Shown: positions 15,002-21,416 of the stretch, piece after piece
Position numbering within the stretch: the first letter of the stretch is position 1
Layout: every line of letters begins with the position of its first letter
Assembly: GCA_946548085.1 (NCBI GenBank)
Contig: CAMNPN010000082.1
Span: 1-32,002 of the forward strand
Source of the DNA: an uncultured Prevotella sp.
GTDB lineage: Bacteria > Bacteroidota > Bacteroidia > Bacteroidales > Bacteroidaceae
Direction of reading: 5' to 3'
DNA length: 32,002 nucleotides
Translations under genes and position numbers: made by a program
Notes under the pieces: generated by a model
Seen by the model: only the letters and a program-made list of their open reading frames with translations
Databases searched by the model: none
What the model was told of the DNA's origin: nothing

Positions 15002-16699
15002 CTATCTCTCTGTTTTCTCTTGCGTCAGCTTCTCCATATACTCCTTGGGCTGCATGCCGAACTGCTTCTTGAAACAGGTGGAGAAATAGCGTGGGTCGCG
15101 GAAGCCCACCTTGTAGGCCAGGTCGCTGACGCGATAGGTGGGATCCGACTGAGCGAGGCGCTGTGCTTCCTTCAGTCGGATGTCGCGGATGAAGCCAGAG
15201 ACGTTCAGTCCTGTGATGGAGCGCAGCTTGTTGTAGATGGTCGACGAGCTGGCTCCCATGTCGGCAGCGAGGGCCTCGCGGTCGTAGGCGTCGTCGTCGA
15301 GGTGGGCATAGACACATGCGAGGGCGCGGCTGAGGAACTCCTCGTCGGGCGATTTCGGTGCAACGATGATGCGCCGTGCTTCCTCAGCAGACTCCTGATG
15401 GTATTCGCTTTGGACACGCTTGCGGTTCTCGATGATGTTTTCGATGCGGAGCTTGAGATCGCTCAGGCGGAAAGGCTTCGTGAGATACTCGTCGGCACCA
15501 AGCAACAGGGCCTGCTGCTCGTCTTCTTCCTGCGTCTTCGCAGTCAGCAGGATGATGGGCAGGTGGTTGTAGTTGGGGTCGTCCTTGATGATCTTCGTGA
15601 GCTCATAGCCGTCCATCTCGGGCATCATCACATCGGAGATGATGAGGTCGAGGGCTTTCTGGTGGATGATGTTGAGAGCTTCGCGACCATTCTTGGCCAC
15701 GTAGACGTGGTAGGTCGATTTCAGCAGCTGCTGCATGAGCATGAGCAACTCTACATTGTCTTCGACGACAAGCAGGCGGTAGACATCGTCGTCGGCATGG
15801 TCCTGCGGCTCGTCATCCTCGTTGACATCTGGCCTGAGGGCCTGGATGTCGATGATGGCGTTCTGCGGGATGTTGAAGTCTGTGGTACGCGACTCGTCGA
15901 GCTCATCTGCCTTGAAGGCCTCTTTGTTGATGGGCAGCGTGACGGTAAAGGTGGTGCCTTTGCCCACCTCGCTCTGACACTGGATGCTGCCGTGGTGCAA
16001 GTAGACGAGGTCGCGGGTGAGATAGAGTCCCAGACCTGTGCCAATGGTCTTGTGCTTGCGGTATTCTCCGTCGTGGAAGCGCTGGAACAGGTGTTTCATC
16101 TTTTCCGGGGGGATGCCGTCGCCTGTATCGCTCACCTCGATGCGGATATGGTCGAAGGTGCTGTTGGTATGCACCTTTAGCGATACTTCGCCATCCTCGT
16201 GGGAGTATTTTGCTGCGTTAGAGAGCAGGTTGTATATAATCTTGTCGAGCTTGTCTGTGTCTATCCACCCCATCATACTCTCTGGATAGCAGGAGATGGT
16301 GAAATGCTGGCGCTTGTGTACCAGAAGGGGCTCAAGGCACTCTGCGGTCTCACGGATATAGCGCATGACATCGCCTCTGGCCACAAGCAGTTTAAGCTGT
16401 CCCGCCTCTGATTTGCTGGTCTCGAGGATCTGCTGTAGCAGCCGTACCATACGTTGGATGTTGAGCTGCATGAGGTCGTAGTCGCGGCCATGCTGTGGGG
16501 CCTCGTCGCGTAGTTTGTCGACAGAGGCGGAGATGACGGTGAGCGGCGTGAGCAACTCGTGCGTGATATTTGTGAAGATGTCACTCATCTGGAGTCGACG
16601 GCGCAGGCGAAGGCTTCGCAGATAGAGGTTCCTACCTACGAAGATGACGACACTGATGATTGCCAGGGTGGCAATGATAAGTAATATGCGCACGCTCAT
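15002..16699 (-). CDS. Compact hybrid two-component protein: histidine kinase, receiver and AraC domain, no periplasmic sensor
   Basis: 565 residues. One transmembrane helix (about 5-22) is followed by HisKA with FTNITHELLTPLTV (phospho-acceptor His47). The HATPase has the N box NLLSNAAKYS (157-166), DTGDGIP (191-197) and GTGLGL (220-225). The receiver domain (about 307-425) has Asp356 in SDVMMPEMDG and Lys408, and an AraC-type HTH (about 455-565) ends the protein. Classic Bacteroidetes HTCS proteins are about 1300 residues, with a large periplasmic beta-propeller and Y_Y_Y sensor; here it is entirely missing. A -7 box lies 29 bases before the ATG, so the short form has its own promoter and is not just a broken frame. 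The signal sensed and the targets are unknown; the palindrome at 16798-16850 may be an operator. Confidence 0.9.
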   Translation of the reverse strand: MSVRILLIIATLAIISVVIFVGRNLYLRSLRLRRRLQMSDIFTNITHELLTPLTVISASVDKLRDEAPQHGRDYDLMQLNIQRMVRLLQQILETSKSEAGQLKLLVARGDVMRYIRETAECLEPLLVHKRQHFTISCYPESMMGWIDTDKLDKIIYNLLSNAAKYSHEDGEVSLKVHTNSTFDHIRIEVSDTGDGIPPEKMKHLFQRFHDGEYRKHKTIGTGLGLYLTRDLVYLHHGSIQCQSEVGKGTTFTVTLPINKEAFKADELDESRTTDFNIPQNAIIDIQALRPDVNEDDEPQDHADDDVYRLLVVEDNVELLMLMQQLLKSTYHVYVAKNGREALNIIHQKALDLIISDVMMPEMDGYELTKIIKDDPNYNHLPIILLTAKTQEEDEQQALLLGADEYLTKPFRLSDLKLRIENIIENRKRVQSEYHQESAEEARRIIVAPKSPDEEFLSRALACVYAHLDDDAYDREALAADMGASSSTIYNKLRSITGLNVSGFIRDIRLKEAQRLAQSDPTYRVSDLAYKVGFRDPRYFSTCFKKQFGMQPKEYMEKLTQEKTER

Positions 16700-16727
16700 G
16701 AGATTGAGTGGTTGAGTAATTACCCTG

Positions 16728-16735
16728 CAAAATTA
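16728..16735 (-). promoter_or_regulatory. -7 box for the hybrid two-component gene
   Basis: On the minus strand it reads TAATTTTG followed by CAGG, 29 bases upstream of the ATG at 16699. Confidence 0.7.
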
Positions 16736-16797
16736 TACATTTTTCTCGAAAAAAAGGATGAATCCTCCCAAAAACTTGCTATTTGCTGGCCTAAAAT

Positions 16798-16850
16798 GTT
16801 TGAAATGCGTGATTTTATGTTTAAAATGCGATAATTCACGCATTTTAAAC
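16798..16850. repeat. Palindrome with an extra half-site upstream of the hybrid regulator
   Basis: GTTTAAAATGCG (16819-16830) and CGCATTTTAAAC (16839-16850) form a perfect 12-bp inverted repeat around 8 bases. A third near-copy, GTTTGAAATGCGTGA, precedes it at 16798-16812. The arrangement of three GTTTrAAATGCG sites is like a binding-site cluster for an AraC-type regulator, or a small palindromic repeat element. There is no T-run to suggest a terminator. Confidence 0.65.
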
Positions 16851-16892
16851 ACCAAATAATGTAATGTCTACATCGGTTTTGTGGAAAGGTTA

Positions 16893-16900
16893 TATCTTTG
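16893..16900 (+). promoter_or_regulatory. Orphan -7 box (TATCTTTG) on the plus strand
   Basis: TATCTTTG followed by CAACAG is an excellent match to TAnnTTTG, but no protein gene follows on this strand. The next thing downstream is the hairpin at 16966-16995. No -33 element at the right spacing was seen. Confidence 0.45.
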
Positions 16901-16906
16901 CAACAG

Positions 16907-16995
16907 AAAAAGATTTTAATGGTTAAGGTTTATGGTTGATTAATTTAGTTTTTTAAGTAATTATGGAAAAGGCTCGTTGTGAAACGAGCCTTTTC
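16907..16995 (+). ncRNA. Candidate short transcript between the orphan promoter and a hairpin terminator
   Basis: A start about 7 bases after the -7 box and an end at the hairpin would give a transcript of about 90 nucleotides. Only two tiny ORFs exist (6 codons at 16919, and 13 codons at 16963 that overlap the hairpin). No RNA family is recognised. It is convergent with the end of the glutathione peroxidase transcript. Inference only. Confidence 0.2.
16966..16995. terminator. Terminator hairpin downstream of glutathione peroxidase (works in both directions)
   Basis: GAAAAGGCTCGTT (16966-16978) is exactly complementary to 16983-16995 across a 4-base loop; each strand ends in a T-rich arm. 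It lies 31 bases beyond the peroxidase stop on the minus strand. Confidence 0.8.
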
Positions 16996-17026
16996 ATATT
17001 CTAATATAGAGTGGTTGAGATACTGA

Positions 17027-17575
17027 TTACAGCAACTCTTCTATCTGCTTCTCGATATTAGTAATCTTCTCTGTTGGTTCAAAGCGTGCGATCACCTGTC
17101 CCTTCTTGTTGATAAGGAACTTGGTGAAGTTCCATTTGATGTCGGCCTTCTGCTTGTAGTCGGGATCGGCCTTCGAAAGCATGTCTTCGAGAATCGGGGC
17201 GATGGGGTGCTCCATGTCCCAGCCTGCGAAGCCCTTCTCTTCCTGAAGGAACTTGAACAGGGGATCGGCATCGTCGCCGTTGACCTTTACCTTCTTAAAG
17301 CGGGGGAAGTCTGTGCCGAAGTTGAGCTTGCAGAACTCATGGATGCTCTCGTCGGTACCGGGAGCCTGTTGCCCGAACTGGTTGCAGGGGAAGTCGAGAA
17401 TCTCAAATCCCTGGCTGTGATACTTCTTGTAAAGTGCTTCCAGCTCGTCGTATTGGGGAGTGAATCCACACTTGGTTGCTGTATTTACGATCAGCAACAC
17501 CTCATTGGCGTATTCCTTTAGGGATACGTCCTTGCCTTTTCTGTCCTTGACAGTGAAATCATAAACTGTTTTCAT
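17027..17575 (-). CDS. Glutathione peroxidase family protein (Cys type, probably thioredoxin-dependent)
   Basis: 182 residues from the ATG at 17573-17575. The frame is open to 17707, but the upstream part covers the promoter and a terminator, so the internal start is right. The peroxidatic Cys36 lies in NTATKCGFTPQY where animal enzymes have selenocysteine. FPCNQFGQQAPG (62-73) supplies the catalytic glutamine, and KWNFTKFL (147-154) the Trp-Asn pair. Cys82 in HEFCKLNFG sits where the resolving cysteine of thioredoxin-dependent members is found. It reduces hydrogen peroxide or lipid hydroperoxides in the cytosol. It is monocistronic, with its own promoter directly abutting the L31 terminator. 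Confidence 0.93.
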   Translation of the reverse strand: MKTVYDFTVKDRKGKDVSLKEYANEVLLIVNTATKCGFTPQYDELEALYKKYHSQGFEILDFPCNQFGQQAPGTDESIHEFCKLNFGTDFPRFKKVKVNGDDADPLFKFLQEEKGFAGWDMEHPIAPILEDMLSKADPDYKQKADIKWNFTKFLINKKGQVIARFEPTEKITNIEKQIEELL

Positions 17576-17616
17576 TTCTTTATCTGATAAATAGGTAAAA
17601 TGCTTAGTTCTGGCTA

Positions 17617-17648
17617 CAAATTTACAACATTTCCGTGGTTCCACCAAA
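17617..17648 (-). promoter_or_regulatory. Complete Bacteroidetes promoter for glutathione peroxidase
   Basis: The minus strand has TTTG (17645-17648) and TAAATTTG (17617-17624) separated by 20 bases, the expected -33/-7 spacing. The ATG follows 41 bases downstream of the -7 box. Confidence 0.8.
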
Positions 17649-17657
17649 TAATTGGGC

Positions 17658-17693
17658 AAAAAAAGCGCTTGGGCATATGCAACTACCCAAGCG
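17658..17693 (-). terminator. Rho-independent terminator of the L31 gene
   Basis: On the minus strand CGCTTGGG pairs with CCCAAGCG (plus-strand arms 17666-17673 and 17686-17693), followed by GC and seven T residues (17658-17664). It ends about 10 bases before the -33 element of the peroxidase promoter. Confidence 0.85.
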
Positions 17694-17795
17694 TGAAGTC
17701 TTTTCACGAAGTGATGTATCTTATTTCTTCGCAGCCTTGACTTTCAGTCGAGCATGATTACACTCGATAATCTGAAAGCAAGCTTTCGATTATTC

Positions 17796-18050
17796 TCACT
17801 TTTTCGCAGCCTTACCGTAGCGGCTCATGAACTTATCAACACGTCCAGCGGTGTCAACGAGCTTGCTCTTACCAGTATAGAACGGGTGAGAGGTGCTGGA
17901 GATTTCAACTTTTACCACAGGGTAAGTTTCGCCTTCGAATTCTACTGTGTCGTTGGTCTTTGCTGTAGACTTCGAGAGGAACATATCGCCGTTGGACATG
18001 TCCTTAAACACGACGGGGCGATAGTTTTCGGGATGAATACCTTTTTTCAT
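17796..18050 (-). CDS. rpmE2: 50S ribosomal protein L31, type B
   Basis: 84 residues with the L31 core: [19 protein letters not shown] at the start and [20 protein letters not shown] in the conserved C-terminal part. The zinc-ribbon cysteines of type A L31 are absent, which defines the zinc-independent type B form. It binds the large subunit near the central protuberance and bridges to the small subunit. It is a single gene with its own -7 box and terminator. Just beyond the stop there is a bulged hairpin (17765-17795) and a second copy of the last few codons (AAGGCTGCGAA, KAAKK), 75 bases on and in the same frame but behind stop codons. Confidence 0.96.
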   Translation of the reverse strand: MKKGIHPENYRPVVFKDMSNGDMFLSKSTAKTNDTVEFEGETYPVVKVEISSTSHPFYTGKSKLVDTAGRVDKFMSRYGKAAKK

Positions 18051-18101
18051 TTTGAGTTTAATATTAATAATATAAAATGTTCAATTTCTCACTTTGGGCT
18101 G

Positions 18102-18109
18102 CAAAGGTA
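18102..18109 (-). promoter_or_regulatory. -7 box of the L31 gene (TACCTTTG)
   Basis: On the minus strand TACCTTTG followed by CAGCC, 51 bases before the ATG at 18050, with an AT-rich leader. Confidence 0.7.
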
Positions 18110-18205
18110 CTACTTTTTTTTGAAGTATATGGGTTGAAGGTTGAAGTTTATATCTCCAATTAAAGATTATTAACAGATTGGAGGCAAAAAGTTTGCTCTC
18201 ATGGG

Positions 18206-18235
18206 TTGGGTATTCAATGATTTTTTGTATCTTTG
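18206..18235 (+). promoter_or_regulatory. Promoter of uridine kinase
   Basis: TTG (18206-18208) and TATCTTTG (18228-18235) with a 19-base spacer. The TTG at 18233 that could open the frame is part of this -7 box, which places the real start at ATG 18260. Confidence 0.75.
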
Positions 18236-18259
18236 CACCTAGTTTATAATCCTATAACA

Positions 18260-18901
18260 ATGATTATTATCGGAATCGCTGGCGGTTCAGGTTCGGGCAA
18301 GACCACCGTCGTGAAGCGCATTGCCAAGGCTCTGCCGCCTCACTGTGCGGCCATTATCCCGTTGGACTCCTATTACAACGACACCACCGATCTCACAGAT
18401 GAAGAGCGTAAGGCTATCAACTTCGATCACCCTGACGCCTTCGATTGGAAGTTGCTCACGGAACATATCAAGCGTCTGAAGAACGGCGAGGCTATCGAAC
18501 AGCCCACCTATTCGTATGTACTCTCCAACCGTCTGCCAGAAACGGTCCATGTAGACCCGAAGCCTGTGATTATCCTTGAGGGCATCATGACGCTTCACTA
18601 TAAGAAGCTGCGCGACATGATGGACCTGAAGATTTATGTCGATACAGACAGTGATGTCCGCCTTATCCGCAATATCCGTCGTGACGTGGTGGAACGGGGC
18701 CGGACGGTCGAGATGGTGCTGAACCACTATGAGGACGATGTGAAGCCCATGCACGAGCAGTTTATCGAGCCCACCAAGAAGTTTGCAGATCTTGTCCTTC
18801 CTTGGGGGCGCGAGAACAAACGGGGCATCGACATTCTGCGCACCTACATCCAGGGATTCTCTGAAGAGGTGCGCGAGGAGATGATGAGCAAGGAAGGGTG
18901 A
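18260..18901 (+). CDS. udk: Uridine kinase
   Basis: 213 residues from ATG 18260. The P-loop GGSGSGKTT lies at residues 8-16, followed by IIPLDSYYND (about 32-41), the substrate-side region FDHPDAFDW and the IILEGIMTLHY strand, all in the order of the uridine kinase/PRK family. It phosphorylates uridine and cytidine to the monophosphates in pyrimidine salvage. Length fits the 205-215 residues of bacterial Udk. The stop codon directly abuts the stop of the oppositely oriented DUF308 gene (no intergenic base), so no separate terminator fits between them. Confidence 0.95.
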   Translation: MIIIGIAGGSGSGKTTVVKRIAKALPPHCAAIIPLDSYYNDTTDLTDEERKAINFDHPDAFDWKLLTEHIKRLKNGEAIEQPTYSYVLSNRLPETVHVDPKPVIILEGIMTLHYKKLRDMMDLKIYVDTDSDVRLIRNIRRDVVERGRTVEMVLNHYEDDVKPMHEQFIEPTKKFADLVLPWGRENKRGIDILRTYIQGFSEEVREEMMSKEG

Positions 18902-19633
18902 TTACGCTTCCGTAGGAGCCTTGGGCAGGTAGGCCTCATGGTCCTGTGGGATGGTGCTGGCCGTCTCTGAGGCCTCTGCATCCTCAGTGTCCTGTACCTC
19001 TTCGGCATCCTGAACCTCCTCAGCAGTCTGTACTTCCTCAGCCTGCTGAACCTCCTGTGCCTTGGCATATTTCCGCTTGTCGGAATGAATCTTGATGGTG
19101 TTGATCATCTCTGTCACGCCATACAGGAGTGTGCACCAGCCCAGAATGAGCATGGCCACGCTTGCAGGGTCCATCGGGCGGATAATGACGTAGAGGCCTG
19201 TGAGCAGGATGATGGAGGGGAATATCCAGTAGCCGAAGCCTATTTCTCCGAATTTCCGTGCATTGGCGAGATTCATGTACTGGTTGATGGCACCCAGGAT
19301 GAGCATGGCGCCGATGATATACATCAGTGCCGTGATGAAGATGTTGGGTGTCATGGCGAGGATGGCGCCAAGGATGATACTGCCAATACCCACGATGGGG
19401 AATGTGGGGCGCTCGCCTGCCACCACGTTGCCATCAGCATCGGTGATCTTATACTCCGACACATGCTTCCTGGCATTCAGATACACCACCAGCGCGATGA
19501 TGCCTGAAAGAAAGAACAGTACACCGATGGCGACGGTAATCCACGTAACGGTGTTGTCGGGATACTTGATGAGCAGGATACCTACGGCGATGGCGCAAAT
19601 AGACCGGAAAAAGGAACTCTGTAATATCTTCAT
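18902..19633 (-). CDS. DUF308 (HdeD-like) membrane protein with acidic repeat tail
   Basis: 243 residues. Residues 1-180 contain about six hydrophobic helices in paired units, e.g. SICAIAVGILLIKYP, TWITVAIGVLFFLSGIIALV and GIGSIILGAILAMTPNIFI, the pattern of the DUF308/HdeD family; function in this phylum is unknown. Residues from about 188 on form a cytosolic-type acidic tail of EEVQ repeats (QEVQQAEEVQTAEEVQDAEE), likely coiled or disordered and prone to length change. It has a -7 box 26 bases upstream of the ATG and is convergent with udk with no gap. Confidence 0.8.
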   Translation of the reverse strand: MKILQSSFFRSICAIAVGILLIKYPDNTVTWITVAIGVLFFLSGIIALVVYLNARKHVSEYKITDADGNVVAGERPTFPIVGIGSIILGAILAMTPNIFITALMYIIGAMLILGAINQYMNLANARKFGEIGFGYWIFPSIILLTGLYVIIRPMDPASVAMLILGWCTLLYGVTEMINTIKIHSDKRKYAKAQEVQQAEEVQTAEEVQDAEEVQDTEDAEASETASTIPQDHEAYLPKAPTEA

Positions 19634-19659
19634 AATGGTTATTTATTCAATTTACGCTG

Positions 19660-19667
19660 CAAAAATA
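19660..19667 (-). promoter_or_regulatory. -7 box of the DUF308 gene (TATTTTTG)
   Basis: On the minus strand TATTTTTG followed by CAGCG, 26 bases before the ATG at 19633. Confidence 0.65.
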
Positions 19668-19710
19668 CAAAAAAAGTTACAGATTACACAGATAATAACG
19701 GATTATTTTT

Positions 19711-19718
19711 TAATTTTG
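19711..19718 (+). promoter_or_regulatory. -7 box of the histidine phosphatase gene (TAATTTTG)
   Basis: TAATTTTG followed by CACC, 17 bases upstream of the ATG at 19736; the leader would be about 10 bases. Confidence 0.7.
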
Positions 19719-19735
19719 CACCAAATTCCCATATT

Positions 19736-20245
19736 ATGGATACTGTATTATACCTTGTCAGACATGGAGAGACGGTGGATAACGCCAACCAGATCATGCA
19801 GGGACAGACGCAGGGCGAACTGAACGAGAACGGCCTGCGACAGGCGCATGAACTCTGCGAACAGTGGAAGAGCCGCGAGATAGACGTCGTGATGGCCAGC
19901 GACCTGAAGCGCGCTGTCGACACGGCAGCCATCATCGCCGTGCCTCATGGCCTCAAGGTGGTGACCACTCCGCTGCTGAGGGAGCGTGACTGGGGGGGAT
20001 TCACAGGACGTTACATCCCCAGCCTGAAGAACGAAGTCTGGCCTGATGACATTGAGACATTGGAAAACCTTCTTTCCCGGGCTGGCGAGTTCATCGCCTA
20101 TGTCAGAAAGACTTATCCGGGAAAGAAGGTGCTGGCCGTTGGACATGGCATTATCAATAAAGCTGTCCAGGCTGTCTATTTCAAGAAGTCAATGAGCGAG
20201 ATTCAGAAGATGTCGAATGCTGAAGTCAGGGAACTTGTGCTCTGA
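19736..20245 (+). CDS. Histidine phosphatase superfamily protein (phosphoglycerate mutase-like)
   Basis: 169 residues. The signature LVRHGETVDN has catalytic His10, with the second conserved blocks RERDWGGFTGR (proton-donor Glu) and AVGHGI (second His). This is the short branch of the superfamily, which includes cobalamin/sugar phosphatases and phosphoglycerate-mutase-like proteins, all working through a phosphohistidine. No neighbour points to a substrate. It ends one base before the stop of the oppositely oriented secreted protein. Confidence 0.9.
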   Translation: MDTVLYLVRHGETVDNANQIMQGQTQGELNENGLRQAHELCEQWKSREIDVVMASDLKRAVDTAAIIAVPHGLKVVTTPLLRERDWGGFTGRYIPSLKNEVWPDDIETLENLLSRAGEFIAYVRKTYPGKKVLAVGHGIINKAVQAVYFKKSMSEIQKMSNAEVRELVL

Positions 20246-20246
20246 C

Positions 20247-21242
20247 TTATCGGCGGCCGCCCATTCTGCTGCCTCCACCGCCATTGCCTCCGCTGTGGCC
20301 TCCTCCGTGAGAACCGCCATGTGAGCCGCTGCTGAAGGAACCGCCGCTGCGCGAGCCACCTCCGCTGAATCCGCCGCTGCGCGAACCACCACTGAATCCT
20401 CCGCTGCGAGAGCCTCCGCTGAATCCGCTGTTGCTACGAGGAGAGCTGCTGAAGGTGCTGCTCCTGTGAGAGCTGATGCCGCTGCGGTTGCTGGAGCCAT
20501 TGAAGCTGCTGTTGCCACGAGAGCCTCTTTCGATGCTCCTCTGGCGCATCTGCGAGTTGCGGCCGTCAATAGAGCGGGTGGGATCCCTGCGCTCGATCAT
20601 GTCGCTTCTGCGCTCGATGCCCCTGTTGCCACCAGCACTTCCGCGCTCGATGGAGCCTCGCCCGATGCGGCCTCTCTCGCCAGTGACGCGGGTAGAGCTG
20701 TGACGGTTGCTGCCCCTGAAGTCACCGCGGTTCCAGCGGTCGTGCATGCCGATGTGCTCTCTGTGAGGGGCACGGAAGTGGTTGCGATGACCGTGATAGT
20801 AGCCGTGGCCGCCGACTCTGTGCCAGGCATGGGCACCACGATAGGTGACATAGAAGTGGGGACGCCCGAAGTAGAAGTAGTCGCGATGCGGATAGCGGGC
20901 GTAGACGCCAAAGTGCCAGTAGCCTGCATCCCAGTACAACGGACGGTAGAAATAGGATGCTGCGATGAAAGCATTCCACTGCCAGTCGAGCAGGATATAG
21001 CTCAAGTCGAGATTACGACGCTCCCAGTAGGTGCCGTACACGTCGTAGCGGCTGGTGACACCCATCAGGTAGTCGAGATTGATCTCATAGGCGGCCTCGT
21101 ACTGCTCGTCGGTGAGGTTCAGCTCGTAAGCCATCTTGTCTGTCAGGAACAGGGCCTCGTTGCGGGCCTGCTCATAGCTCATTGCGTGTGCAGTGACGGT
21201 TGCTGTCAGCATCATCATCAGTGCAAAAAACATCTTCTTCAT
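20247..21242 (-). CDS. Secreted Gly/Ser/Arg-rich low-complexity protein
   Basis: 331 residues from the ATG at 21240-21242, which opens a signal peptide (MKKMFFALMMMLTATVTAHA). The frame is open nine codons further, but the internal ATG gives the proper signal. Residues up to about 70 carry the LTDEQYEAAYEINLDYL helix, seen in Bacteroidetes exported proteins that sense or bind ligands through such helices. A Tyr/His/Trp-rich part follows (YFYRPLYWDAGYWHFG, HGYYHGHRNHF). From about residue 180 the sequence is Arg/Ser-rich (GSIERGS, RRSDMIERRD). It ends in Gly/Ser repeats (SGGSRSGGFSGGSRSGG). No enzymatic motif is present. It is probably a surface or periplasmic protein with a disordered, nucleic-acid- or polyanion-binding tail; that role is inference. 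Confidence 0.75.
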   Translation of the reverse strand: MKKMFFALMMMLTATVTAHAMSYEQARNEALFLTDKMAYELNLTDEQYEAAYEINLDYLMGVTSRYDVYGTYWERRNLDLSYILLDWQWNAFIAASYFYRPLYWDAGYWHFGVYARYPHRDYFYFGRPHFYVTYRGAHAWHRVGGHGYYHGHRNHFRAPHREHIGMHDRWNRGDFRGSNRHSSTRVTGERGRIGRGSIERGSAGGNRGIERRSDMIERRDPTRSIDGRNSQMRQRSIERGSRGNSSFNGSSNRSGISSHRSSTFSSSPRSNSGFSGGSRSGGFSGGSRSGGFSGGGSRSGGSFSSGSHGGSHGGGHSGGNGGGGSRMGGRR

Positions 21243-21384
21243 ACTCGTATCTTTTAAAGGGTTATACATTCTTTTTCTGTTTCACACTGCAAAATAACGA
21301 CTTTTTCGTGGCTCCTGCAAAGGATTTTCCCTAATCGGGAGGGGGAAAATCCCTAAACTGTAAGGTTATTCAGATTATTATTCG

Positions 21385-21392
21385 TAATTTTG
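21385..21392 (+). promoter_or_regulatory. -7 box of the Wzi-family gene (TAATTTTG)
   Basis: TAATTTTG followed by CACCG, 24 bases upstream of ATG 21417. A TTG inside the box could open the frame but would not be translated. Confidence 0.7.
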
Positions 21393-21416
21393 CACCGTGA
21401 ATTGTTCTTTTATCGT

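Noticed and set aside
15020..16180. 386-codon open frame on the plus strand inside the hybrid regulator
   Set aside because: It is the mirror frame of the kinase/receiver coding sequence; the minus-strand protein has all expected catalytic residues.
17576..17707. Longer N terminus for glutathione peroxidase
   Set aside because: This stretch contains the gene's own -33/-7 promoter and the L31 terminator, so it is not translated.
20466..21257. 263-codon Ala/Val-rich open frame opposite the secreted Gly/Ser/Arg protein
   Set aside because: Its composition is what the reverse complement of Gly/Ser/Arg codons gives; the minus frame has a real signal peptide and start.
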